In this document: piece by piece, positions 21,569-30,663 of the stretch
How the letters are laid out: each line of letters opens with the position of its first letter
Position numbering within the stretch: the stretch's first letter is position 1
From: Actinopolyspora lacussalsi
Lineage (GTDB): Bacteria; Actinomycetota; Actinomycetes; Mycobacteriales; Pseudonocardiaceae
Assembly (NCBI GenBank): GCA_030803735.1
Contig: JAURUC010000001.1
Span: 877,501-941,500, forward strand
Length of the DNA stretch: 64,000 nucleotides
Direction of reading: 5' to 3'
The notes under the pieces: generated by a model
The model's input: only the letters and a program-made list of their open reading frames with translations
Database searches by the model: none
What the model was told of the DNA's origin: nothing
Position numbers and translations under genes: made by a program

Positions 21569-22278
21569 GGGCCGGCGGGAGTCACTCGCAGCGTGACCAC
21601 CCCACTACGGGTATGCTGCCGGAGGGCAGCTCACCCGGTTTGCGCCGGTTCGGCCGGTGCCTCGGCCGGGTCGTGCTGCGGATGTCGTATCGAATCCGCG
21701 TTCGACACGGTGAGCGGGTCCCCACGACCGGCCCCGTGGTTCTCGTCGCCAATCACAGTTCCCTCGCGGACGGTCCGGTGTTGTTCGGGACACTGCCACG
21801 TGGTGCGGTGTTCCTGATCAAGCGGGAACTGTTCCGCGGCCCGCTCGGCTGGACACTGTGTAAACTGGGTCATCTTCCGGTTCGTCGTGATGCTCCCGAT
21901 CGCGCGGCGTTGTCGGCCGCGGTGCGGATACTTCGTTCCGGCGGGGTGATCGGGGTGTTTCCCGAGGGAACTCGAGGCGGAAGCGTGGCCGAGGCGCGGC
22001 ACGGCGCGGCGTGGTTGGCCCGATCGGCGGGGGCGCCGCTGCTGCCGGTCGCGTGCCGGGGTACCGCTCGCGAGAGCGGGCGACGGTTCCGGTTCCGGCC
22101 GAGGGTGGACGTTCTCGTCGGCAGACCCGTCCGCCTGCCGGAGCAGCAGGGCAGAGCGGGGCTGGCCGCGGCGACCGAACGTGTGCGTACCGAGTTGGTC
22201 GAGTTGCTCGCCGAACTGGACGGCCAAACGACCGACTCCGACGAACCAGACGATGATGTGAGAGGGAACGAAGCGTGA
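21565..22278 (+). CDS. 1-acylglycerol-3-phosphate acyltransferase (PlsC-like)
   Basis: A 237-residue acyltransferase of phospholipid synthesis, acting at the membrane. The two family motifs are clear: NHSSLADGP (the HX4D catalytic pair) and FPEGTRGG (substrate phosphate binding). The C-terminal 25 residues are acidic. ATG start overlapping the cmk stop (ATGA), and a 4-base overlap with der. A PlsC gene in this cmk-der position is common in actinomycetes. The acyl substrate is not determinable. Confidence 0.87.
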   Translation: MRAGGSHSQRDHPTTGMLPEGSSPGLRRFGRCLGRVVLRMSYRIRVRHGERVPTTGPVVLVANHSSLADGPVLFGTLPRGAVFLIKRELFRGPLGWTLCKLGHLPVRRDAPDRAALSAAVRILRSGGVIGVFPEGTRGGSVAEARHGAAWLARSAGAPLLPVACRGTARESGRRFRFRPRVDVLVGRPVRLPEQQGRAGLAAATERVRTELVELLAELDGQTTDSDEPDDDVRGNEA

Positions 22279-23720
22279 GCGAAGAGCCGTTTGCCGACGC
22301 CGCCGAGGGTGCCGGCCTCGACGGCACCTGGTCCGACGAGAGGGACTGGGCCGACTACGATCACCTGTTCGACGAACTCGACGAGGATTCGGGAACCGAA
22401 CCCGGCCGTCCCGTCCTGGCGGTTGTGGGCAGGCCCAACGTCGGTAAGTCCACCCTGGTGAACCGGTTGCTCGGCAGCAGGCAGGCCGTGGTCAAGGACA
22501 CTCCGGGGGTCACGCGGGACCGGGTTACCTACGACGCCGTGTGGAGCGGGCGCGCGTTCAGCGTCGTCGACACCGGTGGATGGGACCCCGATGCCGACGG
22601 CATGTACGCCAGTGTCACTTCACAGGCGGAGATGGCCATGTCGGCAGCCGACGCGATCCTGTTCGTGGTCGACGCCAACGTGGGGGTCAGCGGCACCGAC
22701 GAGGCCGCCGCGAAGGTGCTGCGCCGGTCCCGGCGCCCGGTGATCGTGGTCGCCAACAAGGTCGACGACCAGGTGGCGGTGGCAGGTACGGCCGAGCTGT
22801 GGTCCCTCGGGCTGGGGGAGCCGCATCCGGTGAGCGCGCTGCACGGTCGCGGGTCGGGCGACCTGCTCGACGAAGTGCTGCGCGTGCTGCCCGAAACCCC
22901 GCGGGAGCAGCTGGGGGGCGCGGCGGGACCGCGACGGGTGGCGCTGGTCGGCAAGCCCAACGTCGGCAAGTCCAGCATGCTCAACCGTCTCGTCGGTGAG
23001 CAGCGTGCCGTGGTCGACGAGGTGGCCGGCACCACCGTCGACCCCGTGGACTCGCTGGTCGAGCTCGACGACGAAGTGTGGCGGTTCGTGGACACCGCCG
23101 GGCTGCGCAAGCGGGTCAAGACCGCCGACGGCACGGAGTACTACGCCTCGCTGCGCACCAAGGCGGCCATCGAGGCGGCCGAGGTTGCCATCGTGCTCAT
23201 CGACGGTTCCGAGCCGCTGACCGAGCAGGACCTGCGCATCATCAGCATGGTCATCGAGTCCGGTCGGGCGCTGGTGATCGCCTACAACAAGTGGGACATG
23301 GTCGACGACGACCGCAGGCGGAGCCTGGAGAAGGAGATCGATCGCGATCTCGTCCGAGTACGCTGGGCCGAGCGGGTGAACGTGTCGGCCCAGACCGGCC
23401 GTGCGGTCGCCAAGCTGGCACCCACGCTGCGGACAGCGCTCGAATCCTGGGACCAGCGCGTCTCCACCGGCCAGATCAATTCGTGGTTGTCGGACATCGT
23501 CGCGGCTCATCCACCGCCGGTCCGGGGCGGCAAGCAACCCAAGATCATGTTCGCCACCCAGGCGCACGCCCGACCACCGACACTTGTGTTGTTCAGTTCG
23601 GGCTTCCTTGAGGCGGGCTATCGCCGGTTCCTGGAGCGCAAGTTCCGCGAGGCGTTCGGTTTCGCGGGCAGCCCGGTTCGCGTGGTCGTACGGATCAAGG
23701 AACGCAAGAGCTCCCGCTGA
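22275..23720 (+). CDS. der: Ribosome biogenesis GTPase Der (EngA)
   Basis: A 481-residue double-GTPase for 50S assembly. The first G1 motif GRPNVGKS is at residues 52-59 and the second GKPNVGKS at 226-233. G3 motifs are DTGGW and DTAGL, and G4 motifs are NKVD and NKWD. A KH-like C-terminal domain ends with basic KERKSSR. An acidic head of about 45 residues precedes the first domain, as in other actinobacteria. The GTG start overlaps plsC. It is the last gene of the Rv1691-Rv1713-like block. Confidence 0.95.
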   Translation: MSEEPFADAAEGAGLDGTWSDERDWADYDHLFDELDEDSGTEPGRPVLAVVGRPNVGKSTLVNRLLGSRQAVVKDTPGVTRDRVTYDAVWSGRAFSVVDTGGWDPDADGMYASVTSQAEMAMSAADAILFVVDANVGVSGTDEAAAKVLRRSRRPVIVVANKVDDQVAVAGTAELWSLGLGEPHPVSALHGRGSGDLLDEVLRVLPETPREQLGGAAGPRRVALVGKPNVGKSSMLNRLVGEQRAVVDEVAGTTVDPVDSLVELDDEVWRFVDTAGLRKRVKTADGTEYYASLRTKAAIEAAEVAIVLIDGSEPLTEQDLRIISMVIESGRALVIAYNKWDMVDDDRRRSLEKEIDRDLVRVRWAERVNVSAQTGRAVAKLAPTLRTALESWDQRVSTGQINSWLSDIVAAHPPPVRGGKQPKIMFATQAHARPPTLVLFSSGFLEAGYRRFLERKFREAFGFAGSPVRVVVRIKERKSSR

Positions 23721-23811
23721 GCACCGTCCGCTTCGGCCGGGATCGGTATCGGGTAGCCTCCCCGGAAGCCCGGCACCCTGTCCGAGTTCTCCGAACGACA
23801 AGGTGCGAGAT

Positions 23812-24645
23812 ATGCGTAGTCTGCCGTTGCCCGAAGGGGGCGAGCTGCCCGTGCTCGGGCAGGGGACCTGGGGTATGGGAGAGCGCGACGCGCGACGTGC
23901 TGCCGAGGTCGACGCGTTGCGCCACGGGCTCGACTCAGGGATCCGGCTGATCGACACCGCCGAGATGTACGGCGGTGGCGGCGCCGAACAGGTCGTGGGT
24001 ACCGCGCTGCGGGGCAGGCGGGACGAGGCCTTCGTGGTTTCCAAGGTGTTTCCGCACAACGCCGACCGCGGCGGTACCGTGGCGGCCTGCGAGCGCAGTC
24101 TGCGGCGGCTGGGAACGGACCGGCTGGACCTGTACCTGCTGCACTGGCGGGGTGCCACGCCACTGGAGGAGACCATGGCGGCGTTCGAGTCGCTCCAGCG
24201 CAGCGGCAAGATCCGCTATTTCGGGGTGAGCAATTTCGATCCGGCCGACATGAGCGAGCTCTTCGCGACCGAGGCAGGATCCCGAGTTGCCACCGATCAG
24301 GTGCTGTACAACCTCACCCGCCGAGGCCCCGAGTTCGACCTGCTGCCCTGGTGCAGGCAACGGAACCTGCCGGTGATGGCTTATTCCCCGATCGAGCAGG
24401 GCAGGTTGCTCGACGACCCGGTGCTCGGCGAGCTGGCCGCCGAGCGCGGTGTCACCCCAGCGCAGCTGGCGCTGGCGTGGGTGCTGCGGCAGGAAGGGAT
24501 GTGCGCGATCCCGAAGGCGGCGACCGTCGAACACGTCGACCACAACCGAGCGGCGGTCGAGCTCTCGCTCTCGGACGAGGAGTTGGCCCGACTCGACGAG
24601 CGGTTCCCGCCACCCGATGGCCCGACACCGCTGGAGATACTCTGA
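23812..24645 (+). CDS. Aldo/keto reductase
   Basis: A 277-residue NADPH-dependent oxidoreductase of the AKR fold. The tetrad is visible: Asp in LIDTAEMYG (with Tyr in the same motif), Lys in FVVSKVF and His in YLLHW. The phosphate-binding end is IPKAATVEHVDHNRAAVE. The ATG at 23812 follows CGAACGACAAGGTGCGAG, a weak AAGG site. The longer frame upstream overlaps der and is discarded. It ends before a strong bidirectional terminator. The substrate is unknown. Confidence 0.88.
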   Translation: MRSLPLPEGGELPVLGQGTWGMGERDARRAAEVDALRHGLDSGIRLIDTAEMYGGGGAEQVVGTALRGRRDEAFVVSKVFPHNADRGGTVAACERSLRRLGTDRLDLYLLHWRGATPLEETMAAFESLQRSGKIRYFGVSNFDPADMSELFATEAGSRVATDQVLYNLTRRGPEFDLLPWCRQRNLPVMAYSPIEQGRLLDDPVLGELAAERGVTPAQLALAWVLRQEGMCAIPKAATVEHVDHNRAAVELSLSDEELARLDERFPPPDGPTPLEIL

Positions 24646-24751
24646 CGGAGCTTTCCCGGTCCGCGCTTTTCCGGTTCGCGTGACGAGGCGGTTCGGCGCG
24701 CTGCTCCGCGATTGACCCGAGGCGCCGCCACCGGCCGGAGACACCGGATCC

Positions 24752-24798
24752 CCCGTAGGGGGCGCGCAGCCGGTGAGCGGCTGCGCGCCCCCTACGGG
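24752..24798. terminator. Bidirectional terminator, perfect 21-bp stem
   Basis: The two 21-base arms (24752-24772 and 24778-24798) are exactly complementary around a GTGAG loop. It separates the converging aldo/keto reductase and S9 peptidase genes. There is no T tract on either side. Confidence 0.85.
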
Positions 24799-24831
24799 AG
24801 GCCGCCGAGTGCTTGCCGCGGTGAGGGGCCG

Positions 24832-26961
24832 TCACTCGATCGGAGCGACGTCCTCCGAGGAAGCCGTGGGCAGCCCGAGAGCCCGGCGCAGGAAATCCAG
24901 CTGCAGCAACAACAGGTTCTCGCTCTTGTTCTCCGAGGTGGGCATGTGGGTCACGCCGGGCAGCGGCAACAGGGTGTGCGGTCTGCCCGCCGAGGTCAGC
25001 GCTTCCGAGAGCCGCAGCGAGTGCGCGAACACCACGTTGTCGTCGACGGTGCCGTGCACCAGCAGCAGCTCCCTGCGCAACTCGGGAGCCATCCGCAGCA
25101 GCGAGTTCGCCGTGTACGTCTCGGGGTCGCGGTTCGGGTCGCCGAGGTAGCGCTCGGTGTAGTGGGTGTCGTAGAGCCGGAAGTCGCAGACCGGTGCGCC
25201 CGCCACCGCCGCGTGGAACACGTCGGGGCGGCGCAGTACCGCCAGCGCAGCCAGATAGCCCCCGAACGACCATCCCCGGATCCCCACCCGATCGAGATCC
25301 AGATCGGTTCGTTCGGCCGCGCACGCGTGCAACGCGTCCACCTGGTCCTGCAGCGGTGGCCCGGCGAGGTCACCGGACACCGCCCGGTCCCAGTCCGGGC
25401 CGCGACCGCCCGTGCCCCGGCCGTCCGTGACGAGCACGGCGAATCCCTGCTCGGCGAACCACTGCGGCGTGAGATACCCCTGCTGTCGTCGCAGCACCCG
25501 CTGTGCCTGCGGACCCCCGTAGGGGTCCAGCAGTACCGGCAGCCTGCCGTGTTCCGGGCGATGTCCGTGCGGCAGCAGCAGCGCGGAGCACAGCTCGCGG
25601 GCACCGAGTCGCAGTAGTTCGACGCGCGGCGTGATCGTGCTCGTCTCGGCGAGCGAGGTGATCTCGGCGATCGGTTCCTCTCCGCGGGATACCCGCACGG
25701 TGCCGTGCAGCCGCTCCGTGCCGCTGGAGGACAGCACGGTCACCGGTCCGCCACGGGTGGCGCTGTGCACACCGTCCTGTTCGGATACCCGTTGCGCGCC
25801 CGATTCGCTCACCCGGTAAACATGGACCTGGGTGGGGTCCTCCGCCGATGCCGACACCAGGATGTCGGTGGGGCCGATGTCCAGAATCGCGCGGACCTGC
25901 AGCGCGGGACCGGTCCAGTCGTCGCCGTCGACCAGGAGCCGGTAGGCGCCGTCGACCGCGCTGATCCGCGCCAGGCCGCCGCCCGGGGTCCAGGCGGGCC
26001 AGCCGGTCTTGATCTCGATCCAGTGCGGATCGGTCTCGCGATGCAGCTCCGTGGTTTCCCCGGTGTCGGGATCCACCGCCAGCACCAGTTGGCTACGCTG
26101 GTCACGACTCTGCACCGCCAGCAGCGGTCGGCCGTGTTCGGACCAGTGAGCCGCCACCAGGTACGGATGGCTGGTGTTTTCCCAGCGCACGGGTGTTCGT
26201 TGTCCGAACTTCGTGTCGTCGACCCGCAGCAGCTCCAGGGTGACCGCGGCGTTGGCCTCCCCGGCGGCGGGATACGGCATCGTTCTGGGGGGCCGTGCCG
26301 GATCGGCGGGGTCCGCGAGGTTCCACTGCGCCACTCCGGACTCGTCCACCCGGGCCGCCAGGATCGCCGAACCGTCGGGTGACCACCAGTAGCCGCGGCT
26401 CCGGCTCATCTCCTCCGCCGCGATGAACTCGGCGCAGCCCCACTGGACCCGCTCGTGTTCGGGCTCGACCAGCGCCCGGTCACCGGAACCGTCGAATCCG
26501 ATCACACGCAGCCCGCCCTGCGAGGTGTAGGCCACGCGCGTGCCGGTGCCGTCCGGTCTGGGATCCGCGGCGGGGTAGTGGGCGGGCAACCGGCGGAGCA
26601 ACCCGCTCTCCGGTTCGGCCACGAACAGCTCACCGGAGAGGGTGAAGGCCACCCGGCGGGCACTGTCGTCCACCGCGTAAGCCGTGATCCCCGAGGCCCG
26701 CTCCCGGAGGCGTTCCCGACGGGCCAGCTCCGCCGCCGAGGTGGCCCCGGTGTCGTCGAGCTGGGCGGGATCGGCCACGCGGTGCTCCGTGCCGTCGCCG
26801 GTGTCCAACATCCACAGCGCGTTGCTCCGGTCGGTGCCGCTCGACGACCGCAGGAACAGCACCCGTTGCCCGTCCGGGGCGACGGTGAAATTACGTGGGG
26901 CGCCCAGACTGAACCCCTGGGTCCGGGCGCTGTGACGAGGGAACGTATCGGCTGCGGTCAT
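24832..26961 (-). CDS. S9 family prolyl oligopeptidase (DPP-IV-like)
   Basis: A 709-residue peptidase with an N-terminal seven- or eight-bladed propeller (DPPIV_N type, about residues 40-430) and a C-terminal alpha/beta hydrolase domain. The catalytic triad is Ser565 in GWSFGGY, Asp640 in HGTVDDNVVF and His672 in GVTHMPTS. A propeller Glu-Glu pair of the dipeptide-binding type may be AEEMSRSRGYWW. No signal peptide is visible, so it probably acts in the cytoplasm. Stands alone between two terminators. Substrates are X-Pro or X-Ala dipeptide releases by family analogy. Confidence 0.9.
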   Translation of the reverse strand: MTAADTFPRHSARTQGFSLGAPRNFTVAPDGQRVLFLRSSSGTDRSNALWMLDTGDGTEHRVADPAQLDDTGATSAAELARRERLRERASGITAYAVDDSARRVAFTLSGELFVAEPESGLLRRLPAHYPAADPRPDGTGTRVAYTSQGGLRVIGFDGSGDRALVEPEHERVQWGCAEFIAAEEMSRSRGYWWSPDGSAILAARVDESGVAQWNLADPADPARPPRTMPYPAAGEANAAVTLELLRVDDTKFGQRTPVRWENTSHPYLVAAHWSEHGRPLLAVQSRDQRSQLVLAVDPDTGETTELHRETDPHWIEIKTGWPAWTPGGGLARISAVDGAYRLLVDGDDWTGPALQVRAILDIGPTDILVSASAEDPTQVHVYRVSESGAQRVSEQDGVHSATRGGPVTVLSSSGTERLHGTVRVSRGEEPIAEITSLAETSTITPRVELLRLGARELCSALLLPHGHRPEHGRLPVLLDPYGGPQAQRVLRRQQGYLTPQWFAEQGFAVLVTDGRGTGGRGPDWDRAVSGDLAGPPLQDQVDALHACAAERTDLDLDRVGIRGWSFGGYLAALAVLRRPDVFHAAVAGAPVCDFRLYDTHYTERYLGDPNRDPETYTANSLLRMAPELRRELLLVHGTVDDNVVFAHSLRLSEALTSAGRPHTLLPLPGVTHMPTSENKSENLLLLQLDFLRRALGLPTASSEDVAPIE

Positions 26962-27032
26962 GTCCGCAGCTTGTCAAAGGTGTTCGAACGCGCGATCGGG
27001 TGGTCCATCGACGACCACCCGTGTTCGGCTGT

Positions 27033-27074
27033 GCACCGTTGTGGCGATGCGTGGGCGCACCGCCACAACGGTGC
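27033..27074 (-). terminator. Terminator of the nucleoside transporter gene
   Basis: A perfect 14-bp stem GCACCGTTGTGGCG / CGCCACAACGGTGC with a 14-base loop lies immediately after the stop of the reverse-strand transporter gene and before the S9 peptidase start. Confidence 0.8.
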
Positions 27075-27079
27075 CGCGG

Positions 27080-28414
27080 TCAACCGATCACCATTCCGGC
27101 GATGGTGGCACTCATGAGGTTCGCCAGCGTTCCCGCCAGCACGGCTCGGATGCCGAGTTGGGCGATCAGCGGTCTGCGACTGGGAACCAGCCCGCCGAGT
27201 CCGCCCAGCAGGATTCCCAGCGAGCTGAAGTTGGCGAATCCGGTCAGGGCGAAGGTGATGATCACGCCGGTGCGTTCGGTGAACGCGCCGGACTCCGCCA
27301 TGGGACCGAAGTCGGCGAAGGCGACGAACTCGTTGAGGACCAGCTTCTGTCCCAGGAAGGTCCCGGCCTCGACAGCCTCGTTGAACGGGACCCCGATGGC
27401 GACCATGACGGGCGAGAAGACATACCCGAGAATCTGCTGGAAGGTCAGGTTCTCCAGGCCGAACAGGCCACCGAGCCCGCCGATGATCAGGTTGAGCAGC
27501 GCGATCAGCGAGATGAACGCGAACAGCATCGCTCCGACGTTGAGGGCGAGCTTGAGACCGTCGGAGGCTCCGACCGCCGCGGCGTCGATGACGTTGCGCG
27601 GCTTTTCGGGCTCCTCCTCGTGCGCGGTGTCCGCACCCTCGGTACGTTCACCGTCGTCGGACTCCGCACCCGAACCGGAGGCAGCTGCGCCGGATTCCGT
27701 GCCGGTTCCCGTCGTCGTGGCGGCCACGGCCTCGTCGCTGTGGGGCTTCTCGGTCTCGGGAACGATGATCTTGGCCATCAGGAGACCGGCCGGTGCCGCC
27801 ATGAAACTGGCCGCGATCAGGTACTCCAGCGACGCTCCCAGCAGCGAGTAGCCGACGAGCACCGTTCCGGCCACCGTGGACAGGCCGCCCGCCATCACCG
27901 CGAAGAACTCCGAGCGGGTCATCCTGGCCAGGTACGGCCGGATCACCAGCGGTGCCTCGGTCTGCCCCACGAAGATGTTGGCCGTGGCGTTGAGCGATTC
28001 CGCCTTCGTGGTACCCAGCAGTTTCTGCAGTCCGCCACCGATGATGCGTACCACCCACTGCAGAATGTGCCAGTGGTAGAGCACCGCGCTCAGCGAGGCG
28101 ATGAACACGATGATCGGCAACACCTGGAAGGCGAACAGCGTGCTTCCCTCGTCCAGCAGGCCGATCAGCGGCCCCACCATGAAATTGATGCCCTCATTGG
28201 CGGAGTCGATCACCTTGCCCACACCCGCGGCGACCGCCTCCAGCGCCCGCTCTCCTGTCTCCCAGCGCAGCACGAGAACAGCGAAAACCACCTGAATCGC
28301 CAGTGCTCCCAGTACCGTGCGGGGCCGGATCGAACGTGGGCTGGTCGACAGGGCCACCGCGATCAGCAGCAGCACCACCATGCCGCCAATACCCCATAGC
28401 ACGTGCACGAGCAT
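27080..28414 (-). CDS. Concentrative nucleoside transporter (NupC/CNT family)
   Basis: A 444-residue inner-membrane symporter expected to import nucleosides with H+ or Na+. Family motifs are present: FAFQVLPIIVFIASL, FVGQTEAPLVIRPYL, GGLSTVAGTVLVGYSLLG, and FANFSSLGILLGGLGGL. About residues 205-275 form an acidic Ser/Thr/Glu-rich insert between membrane helices that most NupC proteins lack. ATG 28414 was chosen with GAAAGGAC upstream; a longer open frame to 28516 is not supported. Followed by its own terminator. Confidence 0.9.
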   Translation of the reverse strand: MLVHVLWGIGGMVVLLLIAVALSTSPRSIRPRTVLGALAIQVVFAVLVLRWETGERALEAVAAGVGKVIDSANEGINFMVGPLIGLLDEGSTLFAFQVLPIIVFIASLSAVLYHWHILQWVVRIIGGGLQKLLGTTKAESLNATANIFVGQTEAPLVIRPYLARMTRSEFFAVMAGGLSTVAGTVLVGYSLLGASLEYLIAASFMAAPAGLLMAKIIVPETEKPHSDEAVAATTTGTGTESGAAASGSGAESDDGERTEGADTAHEEEPEKPRNVIDAAAVGASDGLKLALNVGAMLFAFISLIALLNLIIGGLGGLFGLENLTFQQILGYVFSPVMVAIGVPFNEAVEAGTFLGQKLVLNEFVAFADFGPMAESGAFTERTGVIITFALTGFANFSSLGILLGGLGGLVPSRRPLIAQLGIRAVLAGTLANLMSATIAGMVIG

Positions 28415-28810
28415 CGTCCTTTCACACCGTTCGGTCCGCTCGGCGGGTTCTCGCCCTGCGCGGACCGGAACCGGCGACGCCACGAATAATTTGGTCGCCG
28501 AATATTGGCATGCCACTGATCACCGCGACAGTCCCGGAACCACTTCGTTTCTCCCTGGAAACGAACTCTTCCGCTCGACGGAAACCACTTCGGGGTGCCG
28601 AACGGAAGTTCGGGCTCCGGGGCGTTACCCGCTCACAGCCGTGCCCGCCGGTGCCGCTGTCGGACGTGATCATCGCCGAGGTCGGGGAGCTGACCTTCCG
28701 ACACGCGGATGCGGTCCGCCCGCGGGGTCGCTGCCCCTGCCGGGCAGCGACCGGAGAGGGGAAGCGTGCCCCTTCAGGGCCGGGTACGGACTCGGACTGC
28801 GCCGACCGGC
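28415..28810. other. 396-base intergenic region with hairpin and palindrome
   Basis: No gene is supported. The nucleoside transporter promoter should lie at its left end. A perfect palindrome TGGCATGCCA (28506-28515) lies about 92 bases before that start, flanked by AT-rich DNA. At the right end is a terminator hairpin (28726-28752). Confidence 0.5.
28726..28752 (-). terminator. Terminator after the small membrane protein gene
   Basis: A perfect 11-bp stem GGTCGCTGCCC / GGGCAGCGACC with a 5-base loop lies 58 bases beyond the stop codon of the reverse-strand gene at 28811. Confidence 0.7.
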
Positions 28811-29128
28811 TCAGCGATGCTGATCGACGGTGGCGGCCAGCTTGCGAATGAACACGAACACCAGCGGAAACAACCCCAGAATCGCCCAACGCGCGTCGTT
28901 GAGCCACAGCCACAGCAGCAGTCCGAGCAGCAGGGCGAGTAGCCCCGTCCGCACCGACCAGTCCACAGCGGCACGTCGTAACCGGAGCCACACCAGGCCG
29001 GCGGCGGATATCAGTATCCCGGCGAACAACCAGTCCCAGTGCAGCGTGAACATCGCCACGAGCAGCCCCACGGCGGGGCCTGCCGCCGTGATGTAGATGT
29101 CGTTGCGGGTGATGGTGGGCTTCTTCAT
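28811..29128 (-). CDS. Small integral membrane protein, unknown function
   Basis: A 105-residue protein with three or four hydrophobic segments (AAGPAVGLLVAMFTL, WLFAGILISAAGLVWL, TGLLALLLGLLLWLW, AILGLFPLVFVFI) and a short basic head MKKPTITRND. I do not recognise a family. Single gene, flanked by a terminator downstream and about 220 bases upstream that hold no gene. Confidence 0.65.
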   Translation of the reverse strand: MKKPTITRNDIYITAAGPAVGLLVAMFTLHWDWLFAGILISAAGLVWLRLRRAAVDWSVRTGLLALLLGLLLWLWLNDARWAILGLFPLVFVFIRKLAATVDQHR

Positions 29129-29348
29129 CCGGCTGGGTCCTTGCCTCGCCGCGGTCGCGACGCGTGTTGCTGCCGGTCCGATCCATTCCCGTTCTCGCGC
29201 TCCTTCGGGAACCGGTACCGGGGCGGTGAAATGCTTGCCGAGAGAGTCTACGACGGCCCCGAACGGAATTCTCGGGCGTGATCACCGCTGCTTGTCGCCG
29301 GTGACGGAAACCCGCACGTCGAACTCTCGGGTGCGGCACCCGTCGTGA

Positions 29349-29666
29349 TCAAGGATTGGTCTCCTCCTCGACCCAGGACAGGTACTGCTCGTCACCCGTG
29401 ACTATCGGCGTGACGATGATCTCGGGCACGTCGTAGTTGTGCCGTGTTCCCAGGTGTTCACGCAGCTCGGTCACCCGCTCCCGGGTGGTTTTGATCTGCA
29501 ACTGCCATTCCTGCTCGTCCTGCACACCTCCCTGCCAGCGGAAGAAGCTGCGGATCGGCACGACCTGTACGCACGCACCGAGTCGGGCCCCGACCACACC
29601 ACGAGCCAGCTCGGCGGCGGCGTGTTCGGAGTCGGTGGTGGTGACAACCTGCACGTATTCGGTCAT
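29349..29666 (-). CDS. cutA: Divalent cation tolerance protein CutA
   Basis: A 105-residue CutA1-type protein, a small trimeric ferredoxin-like fold linked to copper and other metal tolerance; its mechanism is not settled. Diagnostic segments are VVTTTDSEHAAAELARGVV, LGACVQVVPIRSFFRW and YDVPEIIVTPIVTGDEQYLSWV. No ribosome-binding site precedes the ATG, but TAACCT lies at -12 to -7, suggesting a leaderless message. Divergent from the DUF2795 gene. Confidence 0.92.
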   Translation of the reverse strand: MTEYVQVVTTTDSEHAAAELARGVVGARLGACVQVVPIRSFFRWQGGVQDEQEWQLQIKTTRERVTELREHLGTRHNYDVPEIIVTPIVTGDEQYLSWVEEETNP

Positions 29667-29672
29667 GCCGTC

Positions 29673-29678
29673 AGGTTA
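29673..29678 (-). promoter_or_regulatory. -10 hexamer of cutA (leaderless)
   Basis: Reverse-strand TAACCT matches TAnnnT and ends exactly 7 bases before the cutA ATG at 29666. Confidence 0.5.
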
Positions 29679-29852
29679 GCGAGTGGCTTCCCACGGATGA
29701 TCCCACCCGTCGAAGTGCTCGGCACGGTTACGGATCCGACCGGCGGGTGTCAGTTTCCGTCCGACTGGGTAGCCGTACGGCGGAACAGTCCTGCGGGGCG
29801 GTACGGGAGTTCCGTGCTCCCCGAACACCCCGCGAGTCACGAGAGGATCGTC

Positions 29853-30068
29853 ATGACCGATGCCGACGAACGTCGGGTGAACAAGGCGTTGCAGGGTTTG
29901 GAGTTCCCGGCGGACAAGGCCGAGCTGATCCGATACGCCGAGGACCGGGAGGCCGACCCCCGCACGTTGCGCGCGTTGCGGGCGCTGCCGGACGGTACGT
30001 ACGGGAACAGCGACGAGGTGGAGCGAAGTGTCCCGCAACGTCCGGAACAGGAGACGCCCGGAAGATGA
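29853..30068 (+). CDS. DUF2795 domain protein
   Basis: A 71-residue protein with the DUF2795 pattern (VNKALQGLEFPADKAELIRYAED, then LRALRALPDGTYGNSDEVER). Such small proteins are widespread in actinobacteria and have no known role. ATG start with GAGAGGA five bases upstream. The in-frame extension upstream overlaps the cutA gene and is discarded. It is followed by 181 bases without a gene. Confidence 0.8.
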   Translation: MTDADERRVNKALQGLEFPADKAELIRYAEDREADPRTLRALRALPDGTYGNSDEVERSVPQRPEQETPGR

Positions 30069-30249
30069 GCCGTCCGCTCCACCCGGCACACCGTGGAGGA
30101 GCCGCGTTTCGCTTCGGCGCGCCAGGCCGGGGTGATCGACAGGGGTGGTCCCGGCCGGGGTGATCAGTCGGGAGACGATCCTTCTGGTACAACTCCCGCA
30201 CGGGCACGACACCCGGTGACCGTTGACGAGCAGCGTTGAGGAGGGCTCG

Positions 30250-30543
30250 ATGCCCGAACTGTTGTCGCAGGACACGATCGAGAACAGGCTCGCCGAACTC
30301 GGGGACTGGCAGTACCGGGACTCGGCGGTGCACAAGACCTGGAAACTCAAGGGGTTTCTCACCGCGGTTACCTTCGCCAACGCGATCGCCCATCTCGCCA
30401 ATGAAGCCGACCACCACCCGGATCTGTCCGTGCACGACTACAACCGACTGACCGTGCGGATCACCACCCATTCGGCCGGTGGGGTGACCGAGAACGACCT
30501 GACGATGGCCGAACGGATCGAGTCGCTGCACCGGGATTCCTGA
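30250..30543 (+). CDS. Pterin-4a-carbinolamine dehydratase
   Basis: A 97-residue PCD/DCoH-family protein that dehydrates 4a-hydroxytetrahydropterin, recycling the cofactor of aromatic amino acid hydroxylases. The active-site signature is NEADHHPDLSVHDYNRLTV with the His-His pair, preceded by LTAVTFANAIAHLA. ATG 30250 has GAGGAGGG eight bases upstream; a longer frame from 30223 is less likely. No aromatic hydroxylase gene lies in this window, so the pathway context is unclear. Confidence 0.92.
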   Translation: MPELLSQDTIENRLAELGDWQYRDSAVHKTWKLKGFLTAVTFANAIAHLANEADHHPDLSVHDYNRLTVRITTHSAGGVTENDLTMAERIESLHRDS

Positions 30544-30605
30544 TCCCCTGATCAGGCCGCACGAACGATTCCGAACGAACCACTCCGATGATCGCCGAAC
30601 CGGAC

Positions 30606-30637
30606 CGCTCGGGCCCCGAGCGAGCGGGGCCCGAGCG
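30606..30637. terminator. Bidirectional terminator, 13-bp stem
   Basis: Perfect arms CGCTCGGGCCCCG / CGGGGCCCGAGCG with a 6-base loop lie between the converging pterin dehydratase gene and the reverse-strand membrane protein gene. Confidence 0.8.
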
Positions 30638-30663
30638 TGCTCCGAAGGGTGATCCGCCGTAAC

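Noticed and set aside
28422..29339. 305-codon reverse frame across the nucleoside transporter leader
   Set aside because: It overlaps a terminator and the small membrane protein gene in another frame and has random-looking Arg-rich composition.
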